From NCBI GenBank assembly GCA_008711295.1, contig VUYV01000406.1:313837-377836 (forward strand): 64,000 nt of DNA. The letters are read 5' to 3'. Below the pieces are notes generated by a model. The model ran no database searches. It was not told the origin of the DNA and saw only the letters and a list, made by a program, of their open reading frames with translations. This stretch comes from Anarhynchus alexandrinus. Lineage: Eukaryota > Chordata > Aves > Charadriiformes > Charadriidae. This document shows, in pieces, positions 23,131 to 36,800 of this stretch (position 1 is its first letter; each line of letters starts with the position of its first letter). The position numbers and the translations under genes were made by a program.

Positions 23131-25099
23131 TCCTGACTTCCAATAATGTGTATTTATTTGTGTACTGACCAGTAGTGTGTCTAGTCAAAGAGATACTACA
23201 GCAGACCCAGAATATGTTTGTGGAGCACTCACGAAGGGTGGCTGATTCAAGATAGACACTGAACTGCAAAGCCATTGTTTCCTTAATACCACATTTTTAT
23301 CATTTGTTTGGGGTTTTTTTAGTGCATTACGGGAATAAAAAAGATCCAAAGAGGATCTTCCTATGAACTTCCTACAGTGTTTGGAGTAAGTTTCAATATA
23401 GAATCCTATGAGATGTAATCCTTTTCCTTCCAGTGTATTTTTTCTGTTCGTATGTTTTAAAAGGAAGTGAAGGAAAAATTAAATAAAAACCTTCCTAGAA
23501 AGAAAACTCTTATACGTTGTTCAGAGGCAGCTTGTAACTAGAATGGCAGTAATGTAATTTTATGAGGATGTGGACAAAAAATAAGTGTGTCATGTTAGAA
23601 TTACAAAATTATTTTTGTACTTGCAGATAAGGCTTGATCTTACGCATATATAGACATCAGATCAGGTGGTTAGGACACTGGAAAATTTGTGACACTTCCA
23701 AAAGAAGTAAGTTGAGAAGGAAGTAAAAAGGGAAATCCAAGTTTTACAGAGGGTGAAAAATAAATCCTAAGAACCACTCAGTCTGGACTAATCTCTAATG
23801 TTAGACATAGCTAAAGGTTGTGTTGCCATCAGAAATATTTTAAGACTGTGTGTGTGAAAATTACCATTTCATATTGCCTATAAGCTAAGCTCAACAAAGG
23901 CCAAAACTTTGAAACCTCTTCTACCTTGGTGCTGACTCTGAGGGCATGAAGAAACAAATGCAGCCTGAAATAGATCTTTTAACCAGTATCGGTGCTGCCA
24001 GCACAAAACAAAGCTAGCAATTAATGGCTTCAGTACGTGAGGAGAAAAAGCATTTACTGTTTCCAGAACAAAAAAAAACCCAAACTATCTTGTAATTCCT
24101 GTTTACTTCCCATTCTTTCCTGTTCTGTGAACGCTTCCATCTTGCACTGCGTTAACGTGCTCCTCCAGTGCAAAACAAAATACAGTCCTCAGAATTCCCT
24201 GGGTCTGGAACGTTTAGCCTCACATACACCTCATGGAAAGCTGTGATGACAGCTAGAGTTTTAAATGGATTTAATCAGAATATCGATGCATTTGGCTCAC
24301 CTGTTCTCAGACAATTCAGTGAAAAAAAAAAGACCACAGATGACTACTACAGGAATTCTTAGGTATGCATTTTACACCATTTCATAAAGTTGAGCTGTAC
24401 ACCTTATCACTATGTCCACAAAACAGTCTCAAGAACTTTTTTTGGTATAATGAATCATGCTAAACCAGTACTGAAAGAGATGTTCCCAAACTTGTATCTA
24501 GATAATTGTTATTCACGTATGTGCCTTGTATTATAGAGTTGATCTTTCCTCAAATTTTGTATTTCAAGAAAAGAAGCTTAGAGACTCCTGGAGCAGCATT
24601 ACAGCATTGCTCATCTGCTCTCTGGTAGCTAGTCTTACTCTTTTTAGCCCCCAGGTTACAGCTGGGCTTAAAGGGTCACCCATAAAATTGCTTGCACAGA
24701 ATAAGCTGTTAATTAAATTACATCAAACTGACTTGATCAAATCTTACCAATCTACAACTGATACAGCAGCATGACATTGAGCACATTTGAGAACAAAACA
24801 GCAGCTTTTACTGCAAGCATGAGATGCCAGCAATGCCTTTTTTCAGACTGATGGCATAACAGTTGAAGAAGCTGAAGTATTGATTCTTAGGCAATGCAGA
24901 TGTGATAGTCTCCATCCTTTCTTCAGTTAAAGACTTTTTAAAGTGACAAAAAAACCCCACAACCATTCCTAATGGGCCAAGCATGCCTTAGAAAAGAATC
25001 AGGACTTACTAGAATTCGAAGAATAAGGTAAAGAGTTAACAACCTCAAATCTCCACAACCACTCACAGTTTGGTACCTCAAGTACAGACACAAATTAAA
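23131..25099. other. Intergenic, downstream flank of UQCRFS1; nothing recognised
   Basis: AT-rich. Alternative poly(A) hexamers at 23,334 and 23,481 are the only gene-related signals. Open frames are under 85 codons and show no domain. Confidence 0.6.
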
Positions 25100-25305
25100 A
25101 AAAACATGACATTTCATCTGAACACGTTAAAACACTGTTTTACTGGGAAGGTTGTCAAGTACTGGAATAAGTTGCCTGGAGATGTTGTAGAGTATCTGTG
25201 GAGATCCTCAAATCCAACTGGACGGAGTGCTCAGCAACCTTGCTTGTGCAACAGGGTTGGACTAGATCATCTCAAGAGGTTCCTTTCAACCTCAGCAACG
25301 CTGTC
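25100..25305 (+). mobile_element. CR1 LINE, 3'-end fragment (plus strand)
   Basis: The sequence follows the CR1 3' region in sense: TTTCATCTGAACACG, TTTTACTGGGAAGGTTGTCAAGTACTGGAATAAGTTGCCTGGAGATGTTGTAGAGTATCTGTGGAGATCCTCAAA, GGGTTGGACTAGATCATCTCAAGAGGTTCCTTTCAACCTCAGCAACGCTGT. The terminal ATTCTRTG repeats are eroded. It is an old, truncated copy. The 103-codon frame at 25,070-25,381 is this repeat read through and not a gene. Confidence 0.85.
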
Positions 25306-28300
25306 ATTTGCAAGGAATAATGTCCACTTATTGTATTGTCTTGTCTGGCACCAGAAACTCCAGAAGGCCCAAACTCCCTAAAGGGGAAGAGTGACTCGAG
25401 CAAGGGTAAACCTCCACACAGTGATGTGCTGGTTGCCAGTAATGAGCCCATAATTACCTTGCGGGCTAAGATGTCCTTGGAAGGAGCTCTCAGAACTGCC
25501 ACTAATTACAGACATTACCACCATACAAATGGGTAACGTTACCCTTCTCACGGCTAGTGTACACTGTGGGACTGGAAGTACACAAGTGTTCAAGTACCCT
25601 GAAAAATGCCACTCTATTTTATTAAATTCTGAAGATTAATTGTATTCATAAGAAGCAATCATTTGCTGGGCTTTACTACATCTATGTATTTCCACTTTGA
25701 CTCCCTCCACTTCACTAATGGCCTTACCAGGGTTCTATTCCTAACGTCAGATCCTTTTCACTTAAATATGATCAGTCTGCTTTTGCCAGCCAGGCCAGCA
25801 TCATTCGCTGCTGTTGACTTGACAGGGCAGCAGGAGCTAAAAGCAAAGGCAGTTTGATGCTGGTACAGGTTTGCCAGCTTGATCAGTGTTGGGCCCGAAG
25901 TTTTTCGGCAGCAAAGCTGTAAAGCACAAGCCTATGCCAGACGGAGGAACTGCACTGCCTGCCTTTCGTCTGCGTGCCTCTTAGATATGAAGCAGATGCC
26001 ACATATCTGTTTCTTCTCAGTTAGCTACTTTTTCTCATTTAGAATAAAACAGTCTTTATGAAGTTGCTGAATGGAATTCATGTTTATTTAATTTAAAAAG
26101 CTCTTCAGATAGGGGGAATAAAGACACTAAAATCAAAACATAGTTTTTAATATTTGACATTTCAAAAGCTTTGTCTTTCCTTTTCTATGTCTTTAGAAGT
26201 GGGACAATATTTCTAATGGTTACTGCTGCCAAAGGAATAATTAGCGCAAAGACTCTAAAGAAAAATTCAGACTATTAAGTCATTTTCATGGTTAATTACG
26301 TGTTTTTTTTAACCTTTCTGATTTGTTAGGTCCACTTGGCAGAACTGAAGACAGTTTCCCACACAGCTTCTGTACAGTCATTAACATATGTTCTTGCAAA
26401 CCAAACAAAGCAGTGTTCTCAAAGGCCACGTTGCACAGCAGCACAGTTATCAAGGACACTCTTGCCACTGATCATCAACATCATCTACATGAAGAAGAAA
26501 CTCTATGAAGAGGGTTCCTAAGCAGTTCGGGTATATTCTGAGGAACACAGTAGTCAGTTCCCCAGTTAAAGGAGCGTTCAGCATCTGACCGATACATTTC
26601 TCATCAGTAGAAGTGACAAGTGACAGAACAATAATGACCCTTCTTCAACCTTGAAAAAGGAAATAATTTACAGATGGAAGGAGAGAGTTTAAAGCTACTG
26701 AAAGCTGGGTGTCCTCCATGAATAAAATTTTCTTAGCTACCTACAGATGATGTTTATTTTACATGTTAATTGCTTTTATCCTCCACAGAGCTGGTAGCAT
26801 TGTTCTTATTGAAATGATTCACATTCTAAGACAATTTTTGGTTATTTATAGTGTTGGGAAGCTCTGGCTGTGATCTGTATTAACTGTGCCAGGTTTCCTG
26901 CTTTCAAGTAATTTCTTTTCATTATGTTTCAGTAATAGGTTTGAAGAGGTGGCTAAAGGAAAAATACCTTTTGTGTTAATAATGCAGGTGATCCTGTCTC
27001 TGAAGGACTTTAGTACTTCATGCCCATTAAAGTCTTGCAGTTTTGCTGACCGGTATATGTTTTGCAATCACCATGAAAAATCCAGATTTTCTTTCACCAT
27101 AACCTTTCAAAAATATGCTGTTTCCACAGGCTCAGATCAAAAATACCCATTAATCTGGGGACCTGCTTTGATACACCTACAATCTGGTGGTGTTTGGGGT
27201 GGTTCCACAGGCTATAGCACATAACACATTTAGAATAGAGATCCCACTGATTCAGCTACCATTAAAAGTACTCGACAGTCCTGCAAATCACAATCTTAAA
27301 AGTCTGGAAGAGAAGAGAGATATGTGATGATGACCTGCGAACAGCTAGAGGAACTGCAACATTACACAGGAACCACAGCACAACCAGGGATGCACCTCAC
27401 ACCCCTGGATGTCATTCCAGAGGATCCTCCCTTTCTTTTCCTGCAAGCTGGGAATTCATCCCTATGCAACGACAGCAGCAAATGAAAAAGGACAGCTTCC
27501 AAGAATTTCTTTTGTCCAAAAACCAACCAGTTAGTTGCAAATGTAATATGCCACACCTGACAAATCATTTAGCATAATTATGACATTTTAAAAACTACTG
27601 TAACAATATCAATTATAACAGCCTTTATTCTTGCAGAAAACAGTTAAGTGGTTGGTTTTTTTTTAAAGGAAAATGCAAGAGTTTTTATGCACTAAAAGTA
27701 GAGGAAGAATATATCTGCGTAATTAGAAGGCTGTATCCTAACATGGACACAAAATGATGTCATGTAAAGCCTACGAGGAAATATGGACTTCAACATTGCA
27801 GAACCTTTAGATCTCAGCTGTGATTTCAACTTTTCAAATGATACCATTGCACTGTACTCCTAGAGAAAAACAAACAGAATACATACGTGTTCTGTTTGCA
27901 GAGTTTGTATCTACTCCCAAGATAAATGTACTCTGTCTGCGTTCCCAAACTCCTCCTGGGAATCAAAGAGGCAAAACACTACAATGTAGAGTGCTCCAGT
28001 GGATAATACTCTATGTGCCCCCTGAGCACATACAATTGGAGCCAGGCGGGCCCACCTTTACAGCCCAGTGGATTTTTTTTGCATTCCTGCCTGTAAGAGG
28101 AGTCTGCCATGATGCAGATAAGCTGGGCCAGAGCCACAGGGGCATTGGGCACATCCTGAATCTGGTAATTTTGAAATCCTTAAGCTGTAGAATACCTTGT
28201 CGTTCAGTTATTCTAATCCAAGCTGCCGTCAAACCCCAAAGATCGTCAGTGTTTAACTACATCCTACAAACGTTCCCAGCTTTGGTTTCTGTAACTACAG

Positions 28301-29694
28301 AAAATTCCAACAGAAATTTTTCAAGATGCGAGTAGTAGAAGCTTATTCACTAGTAAAACAGTAAAATAAAGAACTCAGACAGATTCCTAGAATTAACTAG
28401 TATTAACCAAAGACTACAATGTGGACTGACATAATACTGGTATCTGGATAATGTTGAACCAGAATTTGGTTTGACACCAACTTTACACCAGAAGTCTCAT
28501 TCATTTCAGGGATCCCATCTCACTTTATACAAGTAGCAGTCAGTAAAAATTTAAAAGCATTGTGTCCAGCCTATTTGGTGAACAACCCACATCCTATGTC
28601 TACACACATATTAATTCTAATATATAATTTTCTTTGTCCCTCATGAAAGTAGAAAACTATTAGATTGATCTCTCCCTTTCCTTTTCAAATAGATTCGGAC
28701 AACACAAAGGTCCTGTAGTTGAAGCAAGTGGACGAGTACAAGAAATGGTGTGTTGCCCATATTACAACGGGCTCAGAATGTTGGAATGTGTATATGGTTC
28801 AGCTGAGGCACCTGATCGTGCCAGATGAAGTTAAAGGCCAACCTTACAGAAAGACACTGAGATTCAAAGTCTGACTTGGATATCATAAAGCCCCCCAAGA
28901 GCAGTCTTTCATTGACTACTGAGGAAGCCAAGTTTGGGTAGGTGCTTAGGGTGGACACTTGGAGTGCAACCATTCCACTAACTTCATGTTCTTACTCTGA
29001 CTGAGCATCCCCAGCAGATGACCAGAGTCTGTGTGGTGGGTTCTAGGAGAGACCATGCTGAAGAAGCAACTGCAATAACTAAGAAATGTTAACCAGCAGC
29101 TATATTTAACATTACTTAACCTTAGATATTTGTGTTTTAAAGGGAGAATTTATATTTTCCACATATCTAGCAATTTAGCAAAACAATCAGCTATAACTGA
29201 GAAGTCAGACAAAACTGATAAACCCTTCCTAGTGAACAAGGAAATGTCATCAAGAAGAATGTGGTTTCAGAAAACAGTGTGGTCACACTTCCATCTCCTA
29301 GCCCCACCCACTGCTAATACACTTGCCTTGAGGTGCACGTTATCAAATCCTGGGTTGGCAGAAGTGGCACAGCCAGGCCCACTTTGCTCATTCTCATACC
29401 TAATGAATGTATTACAATCATTTGTTGATACTGTTTGCAATGGAAAGAAGAAAAGGGGGCACTGAGGACTTCAACAAGGCTCACTTTATTTAGAAGGTTT
29501 GTGTAGGAATTGTAAGAGGGCAACAGCTATGACATGTAACACATAACACAGTCCCTTAGGTGAACAGTTATATTAATACTAAATTTTCAAAATTAATGAT
29601 GCTTCAGTTTATTAAAGCCTTCATTCAGATTTTGTGCATATTAAAATACAAAATAAAGCTATAATCCTATTTGTAAGCAGCTGGAGTACTATAC
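25306..29694. other. Intergenic; no gene recognised
   Basis: No gene is recognised. A 171-codon plus-strand frame at 27,820-28,335 is the longest unexplained frame in the window. Its product has no recognisable domain, and the minus strand is open across part of it too. It may be chance or an old unrecognised repeat. Confidence 0.55.
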
Positions 29695-30815
29695 AGTGGT
29701 ATGTAATATTCTCCCTGGATTTATCAAGAACAAATCATGTCAATGCAATCACATTTGTTGCTACAATAGGATAACAAGCCTCAGAAACAGGAAGGTATTA
29801 GGAGTAGCTATCAAACTTTTAAGTAAGATTTTCACACCGTCTCACAAGACATTCTCACATCTACTAAGAAACCTGATACAAGTGGAAGTATCATAGAGGA
29901 CAACTGCTTCAAGAACAGTCCTTAGAGATGAACTACCAACAGTTCCCGGTTAGACCAAAGAGACATGCTGTGAGGAGTTCTGCGAGAATCTGTTTGGGTC
30001 CAGCACTGTTCAGTATATTTGTTAATGAACTAGATGTCAGAAGAGAGAATGAGCTTCATAAAGCTTGCATATGGTGGTAAACTGGGTAGAACTGAAAAAA
30101 GGATTAGAATTAAAAATAATCTTGACAAATAATGCTCTCTTAAAGCTAGGATACGTTGTCATAGGAAGTACTAGCTAGGTAGCAGATCTGCCGATAAGGA
30201 TCTGAGGTTATAGTAGATCACAAGCTGAAAATGAGTCCACAGGACCATAATATGATGAAAAAGGCTGCCTTGTTGGGCTGGAGGCTTGTACGGGTGATGT
30301 GAAAACCCATCCTACTTTACCACTGGTAAAGCATCACCTGAAGATGATGTGTAGCTTGAAGTGATCTATTTAAAGAAAATTGTGACCCAACTAGAGTAGT
30401 ATCCAGAGGACCAAAACAACTACACTTAAAGTTACATGTGACTGAAATAGAAATAGAATAATTGGAAAAGATGGAGAAGATGCAACAATGCTTTTAAAAC
30501 TATTCCAAAACAAAAATATAAATAGATAAACATGAGCTAGTCTCTGTAACATTTGGGTATAAGCCAAGAAATAATAGGCTTGAATTAGAAGCAAAGAGAT
30601 TAATTGAGACTTTGGGGGTTGGAAAACGAGTTTCCAGCTGTAGAATATATAATAGTTAAGAGTAGGTAAAGATTGGATACCTGAAAACAGATATGGAAAG
30701 TCCGCACTGGAAATTGTGAAGAACACTTGTCAGTAGCAGCTCAGGTATAACTGATGGGGCTTTGGGGACCTTCCAAGGTGGCTTCCAGCTGTACACCTCT
30801 GTGAATCTATGAAAA
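29695..30815 (+). mobile_element. CR1-type LINE, long decayed copy with reverse-transcriptase remnant (plus strand)
   Basis: Several CR1 ORF2 landmarks appear in order on the plus strand: GGATTTATCAAGAACAAATCATGTCAATGCAATCA near 29,717; CTGTTCAGTATATTTGTTAATGAACTAGAT at 30,006-30,035, which reads LFSIFVNELD, the block before the catalytic box; AAGCTTGCATATGGTGGTAAACTGGGTAGA at 30,061-30,090, in the position of the catalytic FADD box; then TAGATCACAAGCTGAAAATGAGTCCAC near 30,213; and a terminal GTGAATCTATGA at 30,801-30,812. The catalytic FADD has become LAYG, and stops and indels are frequent, so it is dead. The wording resembles the older CR1 subfamilies of turtles and crocodiles more than young chicken ones. 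Confidence 0.75.
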
Positions 30816-33800
30816 CAGAAGAATGGATGGTTTATAACATTTTTAATTTTATCTTTGAAGATTAAAATCGGTGGGGATAAAATAAAATGTTGAAATGAAA
30901 GGGATTCTTGATACGGAATAGGGTAAGCTGAGGAATCCTCATGCTAAGGGACTGGTTGGAGTAATGGAAGAAAAAAAATTACTGATTACAAAACATTCCT
31001 CTGGTCAGGAAGTTGCAAGATAAGGAAAAATTTGAGGGAAATATCACTGAATGCATGTTTTATTCTGACATTCTTTCCTTAGTACCTGCTTATAACCACT
31101 GGTAGAGGTAGGATACTGAGCTATATGGACTTTTCGCCTGACTCATTAAAGCTGTTCTTATATTGTTTAACATCCTTCATCAACTATGACTAGCACCTAA
31201 TGAAATGCAAGAGAGAAACAACAGATTATAATTCAGCTTGTTTAAAAGGAAACACAGAACTGTTGGCATTTATTGTCCTAGCACAATTAGCAGCCAGTTT
31301 GTGTCAGAACTGTGATATATTTTCTTCATGAACTATTTAGCATTATAACATTTTAATAACCTCAAGACATTATGATGTTACCTCGTTCTAGCAATTCATA
31401 CTCAAAATGTAATGCACCATATTGTTTAATACATGCACATTTTTTCCCCCCACCAGTAGAAACTTAAAATAAGCAATTCTGGAATTAAACCACATTAGAG
31501 ATACACGTTACTTGGTTTTACCTAACTTTTACAGGAGCTAGAAACATGAGACAGGTTCTATAAATGGCAGTAGAATTAGTAGGGGAAGATAACTTCCATG
31601 TTTAACAACATTACATAGTACTGATGGCTGATGTCTTTTGTCAGCGAGTTACAGAACTGGCAACTGTACTATGACTTCATCCTCTCCCATGCCAAACAGA
31701 AGTTGCACACCTAGAGGCAGAGCTTGGAGGCGAACAGTACAAATGATAGTTAGTCTTGCTTCAGGACTTAGCAGAAGCCTGTATTTGAGTTATCTTTAGT
31801 AAAAAAAATTAGAGTAAAAATCACCAATATGCAAATGTCTGTGCATAATTTTCTGCAAGCAATCTAATAGTAGTGTTGGACAGAACTGGTTTACTCCCAC
31901 CATGTAACGTGGTAACAGAACCATGTATTTTCCTCTGTGAGCAGTCATACAATTTGCAAGTAATTGCAATACATGTCAGCCTCTGATTCCTATCACAAAT
32001 AAAAAGTGCCAGCTTCCTGCAGAGATCTACTGGTTCGCACAGCTCTAGGATGATCAAAAGAGCTACTGAAAAATGCATAATTTCCTAGCAGGGCCAGGAA
32101 ATTTTATATGTATGGGGATTTAAATTGTTAAAAAAGGGCACTTAAAAACATAATGTAAACCATTTGAATATGTGTCCCAATAGGACAGACTTTGTGTGTA
32201 CCTCCTGTTTGGACCAGGAGGAGGAAGATACCAAGGAGTTTATTTTGTAACCATAGCTGTTGTGCATAACCCACATGCAGCTGGTGACTGATGGCAGCAC
32301 CCTTTAGGTAACATTGCTATTTGAAAAAAAATATGGAGCTCTCCATTTGGATTGCAACAAGTGTGACAAAGCATTTCAGATGACAGTCGACAGTCTGAAC
32401 TGTCACCTGTAGGATGTCACCCCTACGTACAGAACAACCTGTCAGTTGTAACAGGCTACAGCTGGGGTTTTCCCTCTATTTTCAGTTCCAACTGAATTGT
32501 AATTTTGAATGAAGTATTAAAATATCAGGAGTTTCAGTAGCTTTTCTAGCAGTTTGCCTGGAATTGTATATATCCCAAAGGTCCAAAGTACATTGAGGCT
32601 TTGTGCAAGCTGGAATTTAAAACACACAACAAGATGTGGCTCATAGATTTCCCACTGAAGTGGCACTATCGTGGCATGGCAAATTCTGACCTAGCAATTA
32701 TTCTTTCCTTATAACAACATCAATTTTGACTGCCTGATAAAAAGACTACATATTTAGGTCAATATGTTTTTCTTTTTTCACTTGTAATATGCTTTGATTT
32801 AGATGCTTTATTTGGACTTCAATGTTTCCACAAGCAGGAACCACTATTTACTCTTGTGTCCAGTTCTTTTAATACATCTGCTTCAGACTACAGTACAAAA
32901 TAAAGATCTCTCTCTCTTACCCACTGTACTTGACACTGATTAGAAAGATGAGTAACTGCTTCAAAACATTTGTGTTGCTTCTAACTAAATAAAACATTGC
33001 TATTAGCTCCTAAGGCATATCTGACATTGTACATCTGATAGACAAACTCTTGTATTATGGTACGAGAAAAGAAAAAACCTATCTATACATGCAAATGAGT
33101 ATGTCAGACTTAGAATGTAGAAATTTAATCTTTACGGGAGTATTTTCTAGATGAGCTTTTAGAAGTCTGGACGTTCATTCAGTAATTTTTTATTTTTGGC
33201 CATAATTACAGTGCCACTCAGCTTGTCCTGCTCACATTTCTTAACCTACTGGAAGAGTTGCTCGTGATTGTTTCATTTAATTGAATGTGACAAAGATCAT
33301 CTCACGCTGTGCCAATCATTCTTCAGAAATTTGGTTTTGAAGACAGTTTCCTATTTTGACAGATAATCTGTCCTTACTTATAATTCATATCAATAGATAT
33401 GGGCCATTCTTACATAATCTATACATCATCAACCTTTTTCAGCCTGAATTTCTTGTCATGTATAGGCTGCTCTGCTGAGGTCACTAAAGGTTGCCATTGC
33501 CAGTGCTATCTATCTTCCAAATTTTTTCTCCTCTCTACCTTTTCAGTTCATTCCATTTCCCAGGCAAACACACTTCCACTTATGCCAGCAGGTCACCTGC
33601 TCTACAGTATGTATCACATCCATCAGCTTCTCTTGTAGACAGGAGTGATGCTCCACGGGCTCTGCACTGTGAGCACACTTACAAACTCTGGCCCTTCACT
33701 TCAGTTGCACTTGTAACCCCAGGGAAAAATACAAGAATTGATCAATTGGGTAGATTAAAAGAAGTCTGGAAGATTAGTAATAAAATCATGGAGTCCTGGT

Positions 33801-36800
33801 CTAGTTTGTGGCTATGGATTAGTCAGGCTTTATGTCCAGAGCCCATCAGTCTAGAAATAATTATTGTCTTAATTAATCCAGTATTTTTCTACAAAGGAAG
33901 CATAAATATCTTCAAAGAGATCTAGAGTCAGCATGGAATAGGATGTTGCAATCGAAGCATATAGCACACAAGAATAGGTATATCATCCTGCAGGTGCAAT
34001 GGTAGCCTAAATCTGTCTCATTTTATGTACCAAACTGAATAGTGCTGTGGGGCTTCAATCTCAAGTGGCAAAATAAACACACCATGTACAGTAATGAATA
34101 ACAATTTCCTGATTGCCAAAATCCCCACTGCATACAGCATGGCCAGAGTCACAGCCTCTGTACCTTTGGTGAAGAAGATTTAGCAACCTGCAAAAAAACC
34201 CAAAACCAAAACCTCTTGAATCTGTGACTACATTTCTTCCCATCATGTTCATGATATTTAAGCCATTTTCCTTTCCATTTACCTTCCACAAAGCTCAGAA
34301 GCAGAAGAAATTGCCTTGTTCTATGGTTTTTAGCTTGTCTTTAATTCATCAGTAGCCTATCATCTGTATGTTTCTCCCAGGTGAGATATAACCTATTAAC
34401 ATTTTGGGCAGCTTCTTGCATGCCATTTTTTCGCTCTTTACCCAAGTGAGCTTTAAGGGAATGTTTTTTAGCCAATTTGTATTTGTTTGGGCAATATAAA
34501 CATGTTTCTCCATTTTCTTCTGTAATTAGTTTTATCAGTATCAGTTTCTTCTTCATCAGAGAAAAAAAAAATCCAAACATTACATATATGTGGTCTCTAT
34601 CTTATATTCTTTAGACTTAGTTGCAAAGCTGTTCTCATTTCCTGTGCAGCTTTTGGAACCACCTACATTTATCTGTTGATATTCCTATTTTGAAATAAAT
34701 TACAACAATTACATAATACTGAAGTCCTTGACTAGAATTATCTTTAGCAACTCATTTAACTAATGTTTACAAAAACACTTTCATCTAAGGATCTTAAAGA
34801 CTGCTATTATCATTATCTTCTAAGCTGCATCCTCATTGCACTGCAGTGTGTATTCTTGAATGCCACACTGCTTTGAAGTCTTTAAATTACACAAGAAAGT
34901 CATGGCTTAGGGATGTTTTTGACAACTAATTGTAGTTTTTGATAAAACTCTTCCAACTCACTCTGTGAGAACATAAGTCTCAGTGTTTTCATTATTCTTG
35001 GTTCATATTTTATTTAGGCCAAGATTAGCTTGTCACTCACTCCTCTCCAATCTCTGACTCCCCAGTAATGTCCTTCAGTGTAACTATAGAAACCCTTCTA
35101 TATGCGGCATAATTTATTTCTGTTTCATTTATGTACTAATCTTTGATATATCCAACTCATTCTGCCAAATGGTTATACTTGTACATAGCATTTTTCAGAC
35201 GTGTTGGCTTAAAGTCACATTTTCTTTCAGCTGTGAAAGGTAATTTAGGTATGACATATCTACTATTTAGACATGACTCTCGGTACTGTAGAAAAGCTCT
35301 TGTCCTTTCCCCCATGACCATTTTAACCCCGGCAGAATGACATCGTCTGATAAGGAACGGCAATACTTGGAATACAATTACTTGCAGAACAGCATGGGTA
35401 ACTTGAAAAACTGATTAAGGTGATTAGTCCACCACTAGCCAGCTCAATACACGGGTTATAGTGGTTCATATGCTCCTCAGAGTCTTCGTAGGCTCGCACC
35501 AACCTCCCACTGGGCCAACACATTTGATCAGTGATCGACCTGAATTTAAATTCATTTATACTCATGTTTCATGCAGTACAAATCAGAGGAGAATAGTATA
35601 ACAAGAAGAGTAATTGACAAAAATCTTAAGGACATATGTTAGAAGTAGGCTTCATCTTCTGCCAACGTAGTATTTAACACTACTCCCTTTCTCAGCTTGT
35701 AAATTATAATTGGATGAGCCTCCCCACACAGAGAAGGAGAGTAAGTGGATGGGAAGGTGCTCAGGAAGCACCTTACAGCTCTGCAATTGCATAGGAACCT
35801 GACTAACACTGCTTAATGCACTGCTCTTTTAAAGACATACTTAAAGGAGCAGAGTAGAATTTTCTGGTTTCAGGCTGAAGCACATCTGCCATAACACAGA
35901 CACTGTTCAGCTACCGGTTAAATCTTTCCCATGGACCATTTAGATCATCTCCAAAATTAACAACAAATAAAAGAGCAAAGAAGGAATAAAAAGCATGCAG
36001 AGAAATCATCAAACAACAAATATAAAGAAAAAGAAAGGAAATACGGATTACTCACGATATCATTGCTTCAAAATGTGGGGAAGGATGAAAAATACAGGTT
36101 GTTTAACAAGTGGAATAGAAAATTCACAGAGGAAGGCCCATCCGTGGCTTCTGAAGACAACACTCCAGTCTCAGTCTCTGGTTCCAGAGAAGCCTACAGC
36201 AGACGACTGCTGGAAATGGGGACTGTAAATGCAGAGGAAGGACAACTCTAGTCTTGCATGTTCCTTGTGCTCTTTCCAAAAGTATTTGCTACTAGTCGAT
36301 GCTGTACATAGGGTGGGCCAGTCGTGATCCTGTACAGTATTTCTTAAGCTCCAAGAAGAGCAAGGAGCTCAATGGCACTGGTAATTATCTTTCTTAGTGG
36401 CAATAATCTGCCCTTCATTTTATGATATCTGTGATGAAACAACAGACTTCTACAGATTTATTTAGGGCTCTTTGAATAAAGTACCCTATATATAGCGGGT
36501 GACAGTTACCGGTAATGTTATTGTTATTATTATTACTGTAGAGAAGATTTCAGCATAAAAATGTTTATAGAGCCAAGGTTTATACAGACTGATTTCACAT
36601 TGCACCTCCTACACTAAAATACTCCACTGAATAGAAGAGCACAATAATTCTAAGATACGCTGAATCCAGAGGTTTGAATAGCAACCGTAATGCCTCCCTG
36701 AGAGCCAAGCCAATTCCAGAGCAAATATATAGCTCACATTTCATCTCCCAAATGAGACAGGAAAAGGCCAGTAAGAACATTCCTCATAAGCAAAAAGGTT

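Noticed and set aside
25070..25381. 103-codon plus-strand open frame
   Set aside because: The sequence is a CR1 3' end read through; codons match the repeat's untranslated tail and not a protein.
31829..33096. ATGCAAAT octamers at 31,829 and 33,089 (another at 15,185)
   Set aside because: Three scattered hits in AT-rich DNA of this length are expected by chance, with no promoter context.
34341..34580. Minus-strand frame with a CxxC...H...H pattern (CLYCPNKYKLAKKH)
   Set aside because: Spacing is C-X2-C-X9-H-X4-H without the conserved Phe and Leu, so it does not fit a C2H2 finger and is probably chance.
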